From: CAZUMJ01 sp964621605
GTDB taxonomy: Bacteria > Actinomycetota > Acidimicrobiia > Acidimicrobiales > Iamiaceae
Assembly (NCBI GenBank): GCA_964621605.1
Contig: CAZUMJ010000002.1
Coordinates: 1 to 64,000 of the forward strand
DNA: 64,000 nucleotides
Reading direction: 5' to 3'
The translations under genes and the position numbers were made by a program. How positions within the stretch are numbered: the stretch's first letter is position 1; each line of letters begins with the position of its first letter. Shown here one piece after another: positions 34,502 through 42,724 of the stretch. The notes under the pieces are model-generated. The model saw only the letters and a list, made by a program, of their open reading frames with translations. It was not told the DNA's origin and made no database searches.

Positions 34502-35644
34502 ATGGCCTCCCGCACCTTGACCTCTCGATCAGCGCGCCCGGCGCTTGCTGTCCTCGCCGCGCTCACCATCGCACTGGGCGCGTGCAGCTCCGGTAGTTCC
34601 AGTAGCTCCGGGAAGGCCGACGGCACCGGCAACGCTGCGGCGGCATCGACGACAGTCGTCGCGAGTGCGCCAGCCGGAAAGACCTACGCGGTCGGCGAGC
34701 GCACCGAGACGTTCGTCGATCACAGCCGACCCACCAAGGGCGACGCCAAGCGCAACATCGCGGCGGCCGACTCACGGACGTTGCCGACGCTCATCGTCTA
34801 CCCAACCACCGGTGAAGCGGCTCCACGTGGACTCACCGCCCCCACGACGAAAGATGCGCCGGTCGCCGAGGGGCGCTTCCCCCTCGTGGTCTTCTCGCAC
34901 GGCGTGACCGCCAGCGGCCAGGCCTACGCCCCGATGCTGGCCGCGTGGGCGCGACGCGGCTACATCGTCGCGGCGCCGACGTTCCCGATGACCAGCGGGC
35001 CGGGCGCATGGGCCGACCTCACCGACTACGCAAACCAGCCAGCCGACGTGAGCTACATCATCAGCGAGATCTCGAAGTTCGACACCACCCCGGGTGACCC
35101 CCTCGCCGGCCACGTCGACACCAGCGAGGTCGCCGCCACCGGCCACTCGCTCGGAGGGCTCACGACGCTCGGCTTCTTCAACTCGTGCTGCCGTGACCCC
35201 CGGGTGAAGGCCCTCATCGCCTTCAGCGGCGCACGACCCCCGTACCCCGGCAACTGGGACGACCTGCCCCAGACACCGCTGCTGCTGGTGCACGGTGACG
35301 CCGACAAGACCGTGCCCTACGACAAGAGCGTCGAGTCGTTCTCGTTCTTCACCGGTCCCCGTGCGTTCGTCAGCGAGGTCGGCGCAGGCCACTCCACCAT
35401 CTTCACGAGCGAAGGCGGGCACGTGTACGGGATGGCCACGCAGGACTCGGCACTTGCCTTCCTCGACCTCGAGCTCCGCCACGACGACTCGGCGTGGAAG
35501 GCGCTCGGCGCCACACTCGACTCGTCGAAGGTGGCGTGGATCCAGGTCGCGGGTGGCATGCCCGACGCCGGGCCGGGGGGCACCACGAACCGCCCCGCCA
35601 AGGGCGCGGCGAGCGATACCCACGCCGCACCCGCCACGAGCTAG
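34502..35644 (+). CDS. Secreted lipoprotein alpha/beta hydrolase (dienelactone hydrolase / PAF-acetylhydrolase-like)
   Basis: 380 residues. A signal peptide with lipobox ALGAC near residue 25 and a Ser-rich linker are followed by an alpha/beta hydrolase: PLVVFSHGVTASG oxyanion region, nucleophile elbow ATGHSLGGLTTL (Ser near 214), acid LVHGDADKTVPYD, His in GAGHSTIF. Probably an extracytoplasmic esterase or lipase; polyester- or phospholipid-type substrates are possible but not shown. The start agrees with both the signal peptide and the leaderless -10 box. Some residues near CCRDPRVK resemble chlorophyllase/cutinase-like hydrolases. Confidence 0.85.
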   Translation: MASRTLTSRSARPALAVLAALTIALGACSSGSSSSSGKADGTGNAAAASTTVVASAPAGKTYAVGERTETFVDHSRPTKGDAKRNIAAADSRTLPTLIVYPTTGEAAPRGLTAPTTKDAPVAEGRFPLVVFSHGVTASGQAYAPMLAAWARRGYIVAAPTFPMTSGPGAWADLTDYANQPADVSYIISEISKFDTTPGDPLAGHVDTSEVAATGHSLGGLTTLGFFNSCCRDPRVKALIAFSGARPPYPGNWDDLPQTPLLLVHGDADKTVPYDKSVESFSFFTGPRAFVSEVGAGHSTIFTSEGGHVYGMATQDSALAFLDLELRHDDSAWKALGATLDSSKVAWIQVAGGMPDAGPGGTTNRPAKGAASDTHAAPATS

Positions 35645-35756
35645 GTGTGACGACCGGGGACGTTGTCCGTAGCGGGGTGAGCCGGTCTGCGGCGCTTCCC
35701 CGCCGGTGACGTAGCGCGCAGATGCACCGCAGGTACAGCGAACCGTGGGTGGCGGC

Positions 35757-36641
35757 TCACGGCAGGTGCAGCTCGCCGTCCGCGTCGCATACCACGAGCC
35801 CATCGACGAGCAAGGTCTCGATGACTCGCCGGGCGCGTGCCGGGTCATCCCCCCAGCCCATCGCCACTGGCGCATCCTTCGCGGGCATCGGTGCGCGTCG
35901 CAGCGCGGCGACCAGTCGCCCGCGCCCCTGACGGTCTGACCCTTCGAAGCGGGACTGTCGCCCGCCGACTCCCGCTGTTCCGATGACCGGGTCGGGCTCG
36001 GGGCACCCCGCAACGAACCACGCGCAGCACGGCGACACCGGGCAGCCGTCGCAACGAGGCACCGTCGCGGTGCAGACGGTGGCGCCCAGGTCGAGCATGG
36101 CCTGGTTCCATGCCCACCCCTGCCCGTGCGGCACCGCCGTGTCTGCCGCGTCCTGAGCCTCTCGCCGCGTCAGCGATGCGCCGTTCCAGCGAGCCAGCAC
36201 GCGTGCCGCGTTCACGTCGAGCACGCCGACGTCGCGCTCGTAGGCGAACGTCAGAACGGCACGCGCGGTGTAGGGCCCGACACCGGGCAGGGCAAGGAGC
36301 GCGTCGAGGTTGTCGGGCAGGCGTCCGCCGTGCTCGTGTACCACGATCTCGGCACAGTGGTGGAGGTGCAACGCACGGCGGTTGTAACCCAGGCCGTCCC
36401 ACAGGCGAACGACCTCACCCGCCGGTGCGGCCGCGCACGTGGTGGGGTCGGGAAAACGTGCGAGGAAGGCCTCGTAGCGCGGCAGGACCCGAGCCACCTG
36501 GGTCTGCTGCAGCATGAGCTCGCTGACGAGGATCGCCCACGGGTCACGCGTGCGCCGCCACGGCAGGTCGCGGCCAGCGGTAGCTCGCCAGGCGAGAAGG
36601 GCCACTGATCGGGCCGACGGTGCCTCAACCCGGTCCCCCAC
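35757..36641 (-). CDS. mutY: A/G-specific adenine glycosylase MutY
   Basis: 294 residues. Catalytic Glu in SELMLQQTQ near residue 40, helix-hairpin-helix LPGVGPYTARA, catalytic Asp in VLDVNAARV near 142, and a [4Fe-4S] site with spacing C-x6-C-x2-C-x5-C (CTATVPRCDGCPVSPCC). It removes adenine mispaired with 8-oxoguanine. The C-terminal NUDIX-like (MutT) domain of long MutY proteins is short or absent; the tail reads as a small winged-helix-like end. GTG 36641 has GGGAGGG upstream. It depends on the SUF pathway for its cluster. Confidence 0.92.
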   Translation of the reverse strand: MGDRVEAPSARSVALLAWRATAGRDLPWRRTRDPWAILVSELMLQQTQVARVLPRYEAFLARFPDPTTCAAAPAGEVVRLWDGLGYNRRALHLHHCAEIVVHEHGGRLPDNLDALLALPGVGPYTARAVLTFAYERDVGVLDVNAARVLARWNGASLTRREAQDAADTAVPHGQGWAWNQAMLDLGATVCTATVPRCDGCPVSPCCAWFVAGCPEPDPVIGTAGVGGRQSRFEGSDRQGRGRLVAALRRAPMPAKDAPVAMGWGDDPARARRVIETLLVDGLVVCDADGELHLP

Positions 36642-36790
36642 GCGCCCTCCCGTCTCGTCCTCACCTGCATGCGATCAGCTCCCGAAGCCCGATCGGCACC
36701 CAGGATACGGGTGGGTGCTGCACCCCTCAGCCCGCACACCCAGACGCCGCGCGGCAAGAGAACACTGCACGGCGCTGCGCCACGCGGACG

Positions 36791-36805
36791 CGCTACCGGT
36801 AGCGT
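36791..36805 (+). promoter_or_regulatory. Palindrome and -10 box for leaderless prmA-like gene
   Basis: The perfect 14-bp palindrome CGCTACCGGTAGCG (36791-36804) overlaps the -10 box TAGCGT (36800-36805), which ends 6 nt before GTG 36812. The palindrome may partly reflect the common GGTAGCGT promoter sequence. Confidence 0.45.
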
Positions 36806-36811
36806 CGCCGC

Positions 36812-37663
36812 GTGCCCGTCGTCCGCCTCGTCGTCAACGCACAGGACGCGGAGCTCGCTGCCGACGCGCTGTGGGGTGCCCGACCGTCTGCCGTGCACGA
36901 AGAGCAGCTCGACGACGGACAGGTCGTCCTCACCGCGGACGTCGCCGAGCCCGACTCGCCCGGACTCGCCCGCTGGCACCCAACGGTCGTCACGGTCGAC
37001 GACGCGGTCGTCGACACGTGGCAGGACTTCGCCGAACCATGGCACGCCGGCACCCGATTCATCGTGATCCCCGCCTGGCATGCCGACGCGGCGTCCGCGT
37101 TCGACGACCCGACCCCCGACGCCACCGCACCGGCGACAGGCCCGACCCCCGAGCACGCGACGATTCGCCTCGTCATCGACCCAGGCCGGGTGTTCGGATC
37201 GGGATCGCACCCGTCGAGCCGTCAAGTCCTCGCCGCCATGGAGGATGTCGTGTCGGTCGGGGCATCCGTGCTCGACATCGGCTGCGGGAGCGGCATCCTC
37301 GCGGTGGCCGCCGCTCGCCTTGGCGCCAGAGGCGTGCTCGCCCTCGACATCGACGAGGCAGCGGTCGCGGTCACCGCCGCGAACGCGGCACACAACGGTG
37401 TCGCGGTGCGGGTTGAAGCGGCCACGGTCCACGTAGAAGACGTTCGGTCGACCTTCGATGTGGTGCTCGCCAACATCGGCGTGCGTGTCCTGTGTGACCT
37501 TGCCCCTGCCATCGGCGCACGGGTCGCGCCAGGCGGTCACCTCGTGCTGGCCGGTCTCCTCGACGACCAAGCCGACACCACGCGTGCGTCGTACCCCGAC
37601 CTTGCGGAGGTGGCACGCGTCAGCGAAGGCGGCTGGACCTGTCTCACGCTGCGCCGGGGCTGA
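36812..37663 (+). CDS. prmA: Ribosomal protein L11 methyltransferase-like (PrmA)
   Basis: 283 residues. The N-terminal substrate-recognition domain (about 1-110) is followed by the PrmA-specific block GRVFGSGSHPSSR near 127 (cf. F-G-T-G-x-H-x-T-T), SAM motif I VLDIGCGSGILAVAA near 154, ALDIDEAAV, and motif VLANIG. PrmA trimethylates ribosomal protein L11. Actinobacterial homologues of this length are annotated 50S ribosomal protein L11 methyltransferase. GTG start with leaderless -10 box. Divergent from mutY. Confidence 0.85.
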   Translation: MPVVRLVVNAQDAELAADALWGARPSAVHEEQLDDGQVVLTADVAEPDSPGLARWHPTVVTVDDAVVDTWQDFAEPWHAGTRFIVIPAWHADAASAFDDPTPDATAPATGPTPEHATIRLVIDPGRVFGSGSHPSSRQVLAAMEDVVSVGASVLDIGCGSGILAVAAARLGARGVLALDIDEAAVAVTAANAAHNGVAVRVEAATVHVEDVRSTFDVVLANIGVRVLCDLAPAIGARVAPGGHLVLAGLLDDQADTTRASYPDLAEVARVSEGGWTCLTLRRG

Positions 37664-37724
37664 GCGACTGCGACGCCCCACAGCACAACTCGCGCACGCC
37701 TCGTCCCGTTGGGCTGGACCGGGT

Positions 37725-37757
37725 CCGATCGAGTGCCGATCGAGTGCCGATCGAGTG
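37725..37757. repeat. Three tandem 11-bp repeats
   Basis: CCGATCGAGTG is repeated exactly three times (37725-37735, 37736-37746, 37747-37757), with a decayed fourth start, in the convergent gap between prmA and the mycothiol dehydrogenase gene. A slippage-type minisatellite; no function evident. Confidence 0.8.
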
Positions 37758-37762
37758 CCGAC

Positions 37763-38851
37763 TCAGGAGTCGAACACCACGACGGAGCGCAGCACCTCAC
37801 CGCGCTCCATCCGCCCGAACGCCTCCTCCACCTCGTCGAGACGGATCGTCTCGCTCACGAACCCGGCCAGGTCGAGGCGGTCCTGCAACGCCAGCTCGAC
37901 CATTGCCGGGATGTCACGTGAGGGCAGGCAGTCGCCGTACCACGAGGGCCGCAATGCCCCGCCACGGCCGAAGAAGTCGAGCATCGACAGCTCGAGGCGA
38001 GCCTCTGGGCTGGGAACGCCGACCTGCACGAGCGTCCCAGCCAGGTCACGCGCGGCGAAGGCTTGTGCAAACACGTCAGGGTGACCGACCGCCTCGACCG
38101 CCACGTCGACGCCGTCACCGTCGGTGAGTGCGCGCACCGCGTCGACCGCATCGTCGCGCGATGCGTCGACCACGTGGGTGGCGCCGAAGCGTCGAGCCGC
38201 GTCGAGCTTGCCGGGATCGCGGTCGACCCCGACGATCGTGGTCGCGCCGGCGAGCTGCGCACCCGCGATCGCCGCCAGGCCGACACCACCACACCCGAAC
38301 ACCGCGACACGATCGCCGCGCCCGACCCCACCGGTCAGCAACGTGGACCCGAGGCCCGCCATCACGCCACACCCAAGGAGGCCCGCCTGTTCGGGCGGCA
38401 CCGCCGGGTTCACCGGCGTCGCCTGGCCCGCCGCGACCACGACCCGCTCCGCGAACGCACCGATGCCGAGTGCAGGCGAGAGCGCCACGCCGTCGAGGGT
38501 CGGTCGCTGCAACGCGTTGCGGGTCGCGGTGCAGTACCACGGCTCGCCACGACGGCACCGGCGACAGGCACCGCACACGGCTCGCCAGTTGAGCACGACG
38601 ACGTCGCCGACCGACGGCTCGTGCACCCCCGGACCAACCTCGACGACGACGCCCGCGGCCTCATGCCCGAGGAGGTACGGGTAGTCGTCGCCGATGATGC
38701 CGTTGCGGTAGTGGAGGTCGGTGCGACACACCCCACACGCCTGCACCTGCACCGCCACTTCACCGGGCCCAGGGTCGGGAACCTCGATCGTGACCACCTC
38801 GACGGGTTGGCCCGCCGCGCGTGCCACCACCGCCCGTACGTGATGTGTCAT
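37763..38851 (-). CDS. mscR: S-(hydroxymethyl)mycothiol dehydrogenase (formaldehyde oxidation)
   Basis: 362 residues, zinc-dependent medium-chain dehydrogenase. Catalytic zinc: Cys in QACGVCRTDLH and LLGHEAAG. Structural zinc: CGACRRCRRGEPWYC. NAD site: FGCGGVGLAA. The run VVVLNWRAVCGACRRCRRG and LSPALGIGAFAERVVVAAGQ closely recall mycothiol-dependent formaldehyde dehydrogenase (MscR/FadH). It oxidises the formaldehyde-mycothiol adduct, and may also act on S-nitrosomycothiol. ATG 38851 has GGAGGAG just upstream; the longer frame to 39364 is rejected. Evidence that the host makes mycothiol. Confidence 0.85.
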   Translation of the reverse strand: MTHHVRAVVARAAGQPVEVVTIEVPDPGPGEVAVQVQACGVCRTDLHYRNGIIGDDYPYLLGHEAAGVVVEVGPGVHEPSVGDVVVLNWRAVCGACRRCRRGEPWYCTATRNALQRPTLDGVALSPALGIGAFAERVVVAAGQATPVNPAVPPEQAGLLGCGVMAGLGSTLLTGGVGRGDRVAVFGCGGVGLAAIAGAQLAGATTIVGVDRDPGKLDAARRFGATHVVDASRDDAVDAVRALTDGDGVDVAVEAVGHPDVFAQAFAARDLAGTLVQVGVPSPEARLELSMLDFFGRGGALRPSWYGDCLPSRDIPAMVELALQDRLDLAGFVSETIRLDEVEEAFGRMERGEVLRSVVVFDS

Positions 38852-38978
38852 CGCTCCTCCATCCTCGAAGGCCCCGTGCACGCGTGCACCGAACGCCTGA
38901 CTCGTGTCCGCTGACGCGGGCACAACAGGTCCTACATCGGCTTCTCGGAAGCTGCAACGCATCCGCCAAGGGATCAAC

Positions 38979-39005
38979 TGGGAAATGGCTGGTACGATAT
39001 TCCCA
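38979..39005. promoter_or_regulatory. vapBC promoter with flanking inverted repeat
   Basis: TACGAT (38993-38998) ends 7 nt before ATG 39006. It is framed by TGGGAA (38979-38984) and TTCCCA (39000-39005), a 6-bp inverted repeat with a 15-bp spacer. This fits an autoregulatory operator for the VapB/VapBC complex. Confidence 0.55.
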
Positions 39006-39242
39006 ATGGAAGCCACCGTTGACGAAGTCGGCCGCATCGTCGTGCCCAAGCCCCTGCGCGACCGCCTGCACCTCGTCGCCGGCACGAAGGTCGACGTGAG
39101 CGAGTACGGGGATGGCCTGCACATCGCGCCGGTCAGCCGCACCGCCCGACTCGAAGTGCGCGACGGCCGGCTCGTCGCGGTCGCCGACACGCCGATCAGC
39201 GACGACGATGTGCTCGCGCTCGTCGACGCCGGGCGACGATGA
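39006..39242 (+). CDS. vapB: VapB-type antitoxin (AbrB/SpoVT swapped-hairpin)
   Basis: 78 residues. The N-terminal AbrB-like domain VDEVGRIVVPKPLRDRLHLVAGTKVDV binds DNA; the acidic C-terminal stretch (SDDDVLALVDAG) is the likely toxin-binding tail. The start at 39006 is supported by the -10 box 7 nt upstream and by the conserved domain beginning immediately; an upstream ATG (38904) is rejected. Overlaps the toxin gene by 4 bp (ATGA). Confidence 0.88.
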   Translation: MEATVDEVGRIVVPKPLRDRLHLVAGTKVDVSEYGDGLHIAPVSRTARLEVRDGRLVAVADTPISDDDVLALVDAGRR

Positions 39243-39649
39243 CGGACGTGCTGCTGGACACGAGCGTGGCCATCCCCTTGCTCGTGACCTCGCACGCGGC
39301 CCATCGCACCGTGCACGCCGCGTTCCGCGACCGGGCTGCCGCGCTCGCCGGGCACGCGCTCCACGAGACCTACGCGGTCCTCACACGCCTTCCCGGCGAT
39401 GCACGCCTCGCCCCCGCCGACGCCGTCCGGCTGCTCGCGGAGCGCTTCGGCCCTCCGGCGCTACTCGACGCGAGGTCGGCGCGATCTGCCCCGACCCTCC
39501 TTGCTGGCGCGGGCGTGTCGGGCGGCGCCACCTACGACGGGTTGGTTGCACTGGCCGCACGCTCGGCACGAGTCCCGCTCGCCACGCGCGATCGACGTGC
39601 ACAGAGCACCTATCGCCTCCTGGATCTGACCGTCGAGTTCGTCGGCTGA
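39239..39649 (+). CDS. vapC: VapC-type PIN-domain ribonuclease toxin
   Basis: 136 residues. PIN domain with the four acidic residues visible: Asp7 (LLDTSV), Glu43 (HETYAV), Asp100 (TYDGLVA) and Asp118 (ATRDRRA). VapC toxins cleave tRNA or rRNA when released from VapB. Coupled to the antitoxin by a 4-bp overlap. All catalytic residues are intact, so the toxin is probably functional. Confidence 0.9.
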   Translation: MTDVLLDTSVAIPLLVTSHAAHRTVHAAFRDRAAALAGHALHETYAVLTRLPGDARLAPADAVRLLAERFGPPALLDARSARSAPTLLAGAGVSGGATYDGLVALAARSARVPLATRDRRAQSTYRLLDLTVEFVG

Positions 39650-39731
39650 GGCCGCCCCGCAGCTGGGCATCGTCAGCGGCATCGACCGGTGAGGCGCCTC
39701 AGGACGAGCGCACCTGCGCTCGTAGCGGAAG

Positions 39732-39737
39732 TAGCGT
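39732..39737 (+). promoter_or_regulatory. -10 box for leaderless P450 gene
   Basis: TAGCGT ends 8 nt before GTG 39746. Confidence 0.45.
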
Positions 39738-39745
39738 GCGGCGCC

Positions 39746-40951
39746 GTGGGGGAACCGACGTTCACGTTGCGCAGCGGCGCATCCTGGCAGGACCCGTACC
39801 CGATGTACGCCGCGCTGCGCGACCACGACCCGGTGTACCACGTCGCGTCGGGCGACTACTGGGTGCTGACCCGCTTCGACGACGCCTTCGCCGCAGCGCG
39901 TGACCACGGCCGCTTCTCATCCGCGCAGGGGCTCACCGTCACCTGGGGCGAGCGAGAGGCCATCGGCCTCGACGCCGCCGCCCCGCTCGTCATGCTCGAC
40001 CCGCCGGAGCACACGGCGTTTCGTCGTCTCGTGTCTCGAGCCATGACCCCACGGCGCGTGGCGCACATCGAAGCCCTGGTGCGCACCTTCGTGCGAGACC
40101 GCCTCGACACCTGGGACACCTGCGACGAGGTCGACATCGTCGCCACGCTCGCCACGCCGCTCGCGAACATGGTCGTCGCGCACTTCCTCGGCGTACCCGA
40201 AGCGGACCGTGAGCAGTTCGGCGTCTGGACCGAGGCGATCGTGGCCGCGAACGCCACCGGCGACGTCCTCGCCGCGGGCGAGCGCCTCGGCGAGCTCCTC
40301 ACCTACTTCGCGGACCTCGTAGAACTGCGCCGCCGGGAGCCGGGTGCGGACCTGCTGTCGATGCTCGTCGAGGCACGCCGCGACGGCGAACCGGTCCCGG
40401 ACGCGCAGATCCTCGGCTTCGCGTTCACGATGGTCGCAGGTGGCAACGACACCGTGTCCGGCATGGTCGCCGGGTCGACCCACCTGCTCGGCGCGCACCC
40501 CGACCAGCGCGCCATCGTCGCGACCGCCCCTACCGTCGAGGCGGGCGTGGTCGAGGAGCTGCTCCGCCTCGTCAGCCCCGTGCAAGGTCTTGCCCGAACG
40601 ACGACGACCGACGTCACGATCCGCGACACGGTCATCCCCGCGCACCGCAAGGTGCTCATCGCCTACGGGGCCGCCAACCGTGACCCACGCGAGTTCGGCG
40701 ACGACGCCGAGGCGCTGCGCGTCGACCGTGTCGTGCCGCGCACGCTGGCGTTCGGCTCAGGCGCCCACCATTGCCTTGGCGCCGCTGCCGCTCGCCTCGA
40801 GGTCCGCACCGCGCTCACCGAGGTGCTGCGCACCTACCCCGACTATGTGGTCGATGCCGACCGAGGCACCTACGCCGAGGGGAACTACGTGCGCCGCTTC
40901 GCGACCCTCCCGGTGCAGCCGGGTTCGCGTCGCACAACCGCCCGAGTGTGA
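39746..40951 (+). CDS. Cytochrome P450
   Basis: 401 residues, the usual size of soluble bacterial P450s. I-helix MVAGGNDTVSG near residue 231 (A-G-x-D-T), ExxR in ELLRLVSP, and heme-binding AFGSGAHHCLGAAAAR near 342. N-terminal DPYPMYAALRDHDPV is typical of actinobacterial CYPs. Needs a ferredoxin/reductase pair not found nearby. Substrate unknown. GTG 39746 is preferred to ATG 39689 because the conserved sequence starts there and the -10 box lies before it. 34 bp ahead of the acyl-CoA dehydrogenase gene. Confidence 0.9.
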   Translation: MGEPTFTLRSGASWQDPYPMYAALRDHDPVYHVASGDYWVLTRFDDAFAAARDHGRFSSAQGLTVTWGEREAIGLDAAAPLVMLDPPEHTAFRRLVSRAMTPRRVAHIEALVRTFVRDRLDTWDTCDEVDIVATLATPLANMVVAHFLGVPEADREQFGVWTEAIVAANATGDVLAAGERLGELLTYFADLVELRRREPGADLLSMLVEARRDGEPVPDAQILGFAFTMVAGGNDTVSGMVAGSTHLLGAHPDQRAIVATAPTVEAGVVEELLRLVSPVQGLARTTTTDVTIRDTVIPAHRKVLIAYGAANRDPREFGDDAEALRVDRVVPRTLAFGSGAHHCLGAAAARLEVRTALTEVLRTYPDYVVDADRGTYAEGNYVRRFATLPVQPGSRRTTARV

Positions 40952-40959
40952 GCCGCACG

Positions 40960-40977
40960 GTTACCCCTCGGTAACGT
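40960..40977. promoter_or_regulatory. Dyad overlapping -10 box of the acyl-CoA dehydrogenase gene
   Basis: GTTACC-N4-GGTAAC (40960-40975) overlaps TAACGT (40972-40977), which lies 8 nt before ATG 40986. The dyad could be an operator for a repressor or a short hairpin after the P450 gene. Confidence 0.45.
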
Positions 40978-40985
40978 GTGCGGCC

Positions 40986-42590
40986 ATGACCGTCGCCGCC
41001 CCTGACCTCGCCGCCGCCGCGTCCGCCCTCACCGCCGCCCGAGGCGTGATCGACACCGGCGTGCGCGCGCTTGCCGCCGCGCCCGGCGGCGTCGACGCCA
41101 ACCAGGTGCTGGCCTACGACGTGGCGCACGCAGCATCTGCTGTCGCCACCGCCGAAGCGCTCCTCGCCTACGGCGAGCACGGCGAGGCCGAGGCACGCAT
41201 CACCGTCGCCTACGTCGCGGACGCCATCCACGACCTCGCCGGCAAGCTGTTCGGCCGCGAGACCGAATGGGGTGTCGACCCCGGTGCGCTCGACGGCACA
41301 CGCAGCTTCGTGGCCACCTACCGCGACCCCGCCTTCCTCGTACAGATCACCGACCCGGGTGCGCGCCACCTCGATCCCGACTTCGAGCTCGTGCAGGACA
41401 CGTTCCGTCGCTTCGCGGACGAGCAGCTCAAGCCCCGTGCCGAGCACATCCACCGCACGAACGGCGACATCCCCGAGGAGATCATCGAAGGCCTCGCCGA
41501 GATGGGCGCGTTCGGGCTGTCGGTACCCGAGGCGTACGGCGGCTGGGGCACCGGCGGTGAAGGCGAGTACATCGGCATGGTCGTGGCGACAGAGGAACTG
41601 TCACGCGGTTCGCTCGGCGCCGGCGGGTCGCTCATCACCCGGCCCGAGATCCTCACCCGTGCCCTGCTCGCCGGCGGCACCGAGGAGCAGAAGCACGAGT
41701 GGCTGCCCCGCCTCGCCAGCGCCGAGATCCTGAACGCGGTGGCGGTGACCGAGCCCGACTACGGGTCAGACGTCGCCGGCGTGAAGGTGACCGCCACGCC
41801 GACCGAGGGTGGCTGGCTCATCAACGGCGTGAAGACGTGGTGCACGTTCGCTGCCCGAGCGGACGTGCTGATGGTGCTCGCCCGCACCGACCCCGACAAG
41901 GCCGCCGGGCACCGTGGCCTGTCGATGTTCATCGTCCCCAAGCCGCGCGGCGAGGGGCACGGCTTCGCCTTCGTGCAGGACGCCACCGACGGTGCGCCCG
42001 GTGGAGGCAAGCTCGAAGGACGGGCGATCGACACGATCGGCTACCGGGGCATGCACTCCTACGAGGTCGCCTTCGAGAACTGGTTCGTCGCCGCCGAGAA
42101 CCAGATCGGCCTCGAAGGAGGGCTCGGTCGCGGCTTCTACTACCAGATGGCCGGCTTCGAGAACGGGCGCCTGCAGACCGCCGCACGTGCGATCGGCGTG
42201 ATGCAAGCCGCCTACGAGGCGGCTCGTGCCTACGCCGCGGACCGGGTGGTGTTCGGTCAGCCGATCGCCGAGTACCAGCTCACCCAGGCGAAGCTCGCCC
42301 GCATGGCGGTGCTGATCCAGGCGGCCCGGCAGTTCGCCTACGTCGTCGCTCGCCTCATGGCACAGGGAGAGGGCACCCGTGAGGCGTCGATGGTCAAGGC
42401 GTACGTCTGCAAGGCAGCGGAGTGGGTCACCCGCGAGGCGCAGCAGATCCACGGCGGCATGGGCTACGCCGAGGAGTACGACGTGAGCCGCTACTTCGTC
42501 GACGCCCGCGTGCTGTCGATCTTCGAGGGCGCGGACGAGACGCTGTGCCTGAAGGTGATCGCACGTCGCCTCGTCAGCGAAACCGCCTGA
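40986..42590 (+). CDS. mcd: Methylsuccinyl-CoA dehydrogenase-like acyl-CoA dehydrogenase
   Basis: 534 residues, longer than ordinary acyl-CoA dehydrogenases (~380). The first ~140 residues (LTAARGVIDTGVRALAA, ANQVLAYDVAHAASAVATA, ARITVAYVADAIHDLAGKLFG) match the N-terminal extension typical of (2S)-methylsuccinyl-CoA dehydrogenase of the ethylmalonyl-CoA pathway. FAD-type core: AVTEPDYGSDVAGVK, QIHGGMGYAEEYDVSRYFVDARVL, catalytic Glu in IFEGADETL near 513. No crotonyl-CoA carboxylase/reductase or mutase gene lies in the window, so pathway membership is inferred from this protein alone. The longer frame to 40344 is rejected. Confidence 0.75.
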   Translation: MTVAAPDLAAAASALTAARGVIDTGVRALAAAPGGVDANQVLAYDVAHAASAVATAEALLAYGEHGEAEARITVAYVADAIHDLAGKLFGRETEWGVDPGALDGTRSFVATYRDPAFLVQITDPGARHLDPDFELVQDTFRRFADEQLKPRAEHIHRTNGDIPEEIIEGLAEMGAFGLSVPEAYGGWGTGGEGEYIGMVVATEELSRGSLGAGGSLITRPEILTRALLAGGTEEQKHEWLPRLASAEILNAVAVTEPDYGSDVAGVKVTATPTEGGWLINGVKTWCTFAARADVLMVLARTDPDKAAGHRGLSMFIVPKPRGEGHGFAFVQDATDGAPGGGKLEGRAIDTIGYRGMHSYEVAFENWFVAAENQIGLEGGLGRGFYYQMAGFENGRLQTAARAIGVMQAAYEAARAYAADRVVFGQPIAEYQLTQAKLARMAVLIQAARQFAYVVARLMAQGEGTREASMVKAYVCKAAEWVTREAQQIHGGMGYAEEYDVSRYFVDARVLSIFEGADETLCLKVIARRLVSETA

Positions 42591-42595
42591 CCCAA

Positions 42596-42686
42596 CACTT
42601 CTCGGCCCCAACCCGCCGGCCCCAACCCGCGCGACCCTCACTTCTCGGCACCGATTCCATCCATTTCTGGGCCAAATCGGTGCCGA
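42596..42686. repeat. Palindromic intergenic element with direct repeats (terminator-like)
   Basis: Between convergent genes. A perfect 12-bp inverted repeat TCGGCACCGATT (42645-42656) / AATCGGTGCCGA (42675-42686) has an 18-nt loop. CACTTCTCGGC occurs twice (42596-42606, 42639-42649) and GGCCCCAACCCG twice (42604-42615, 42618-42629). It may act as a terminator; the extra repeats suggest a REP-like element. Confidence 0.6.
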
Positions 42687-42724
42687 AAACGGCTGGGGGA
42701 GGGCGGCGCTCGGGAGGGCAGCGC

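Noticed and set aside
37725..37757. Possible CRISPR repeats
   Set aside because: Units are only 11 bp and have no spacers; no cas genes nearby.
38979..39649. Mobile-element or genomic-island boundary at the toxin-antitoxin genes
   Set aside because: No integrase, transposase, direct repeats or shift in base composition is visible around them.
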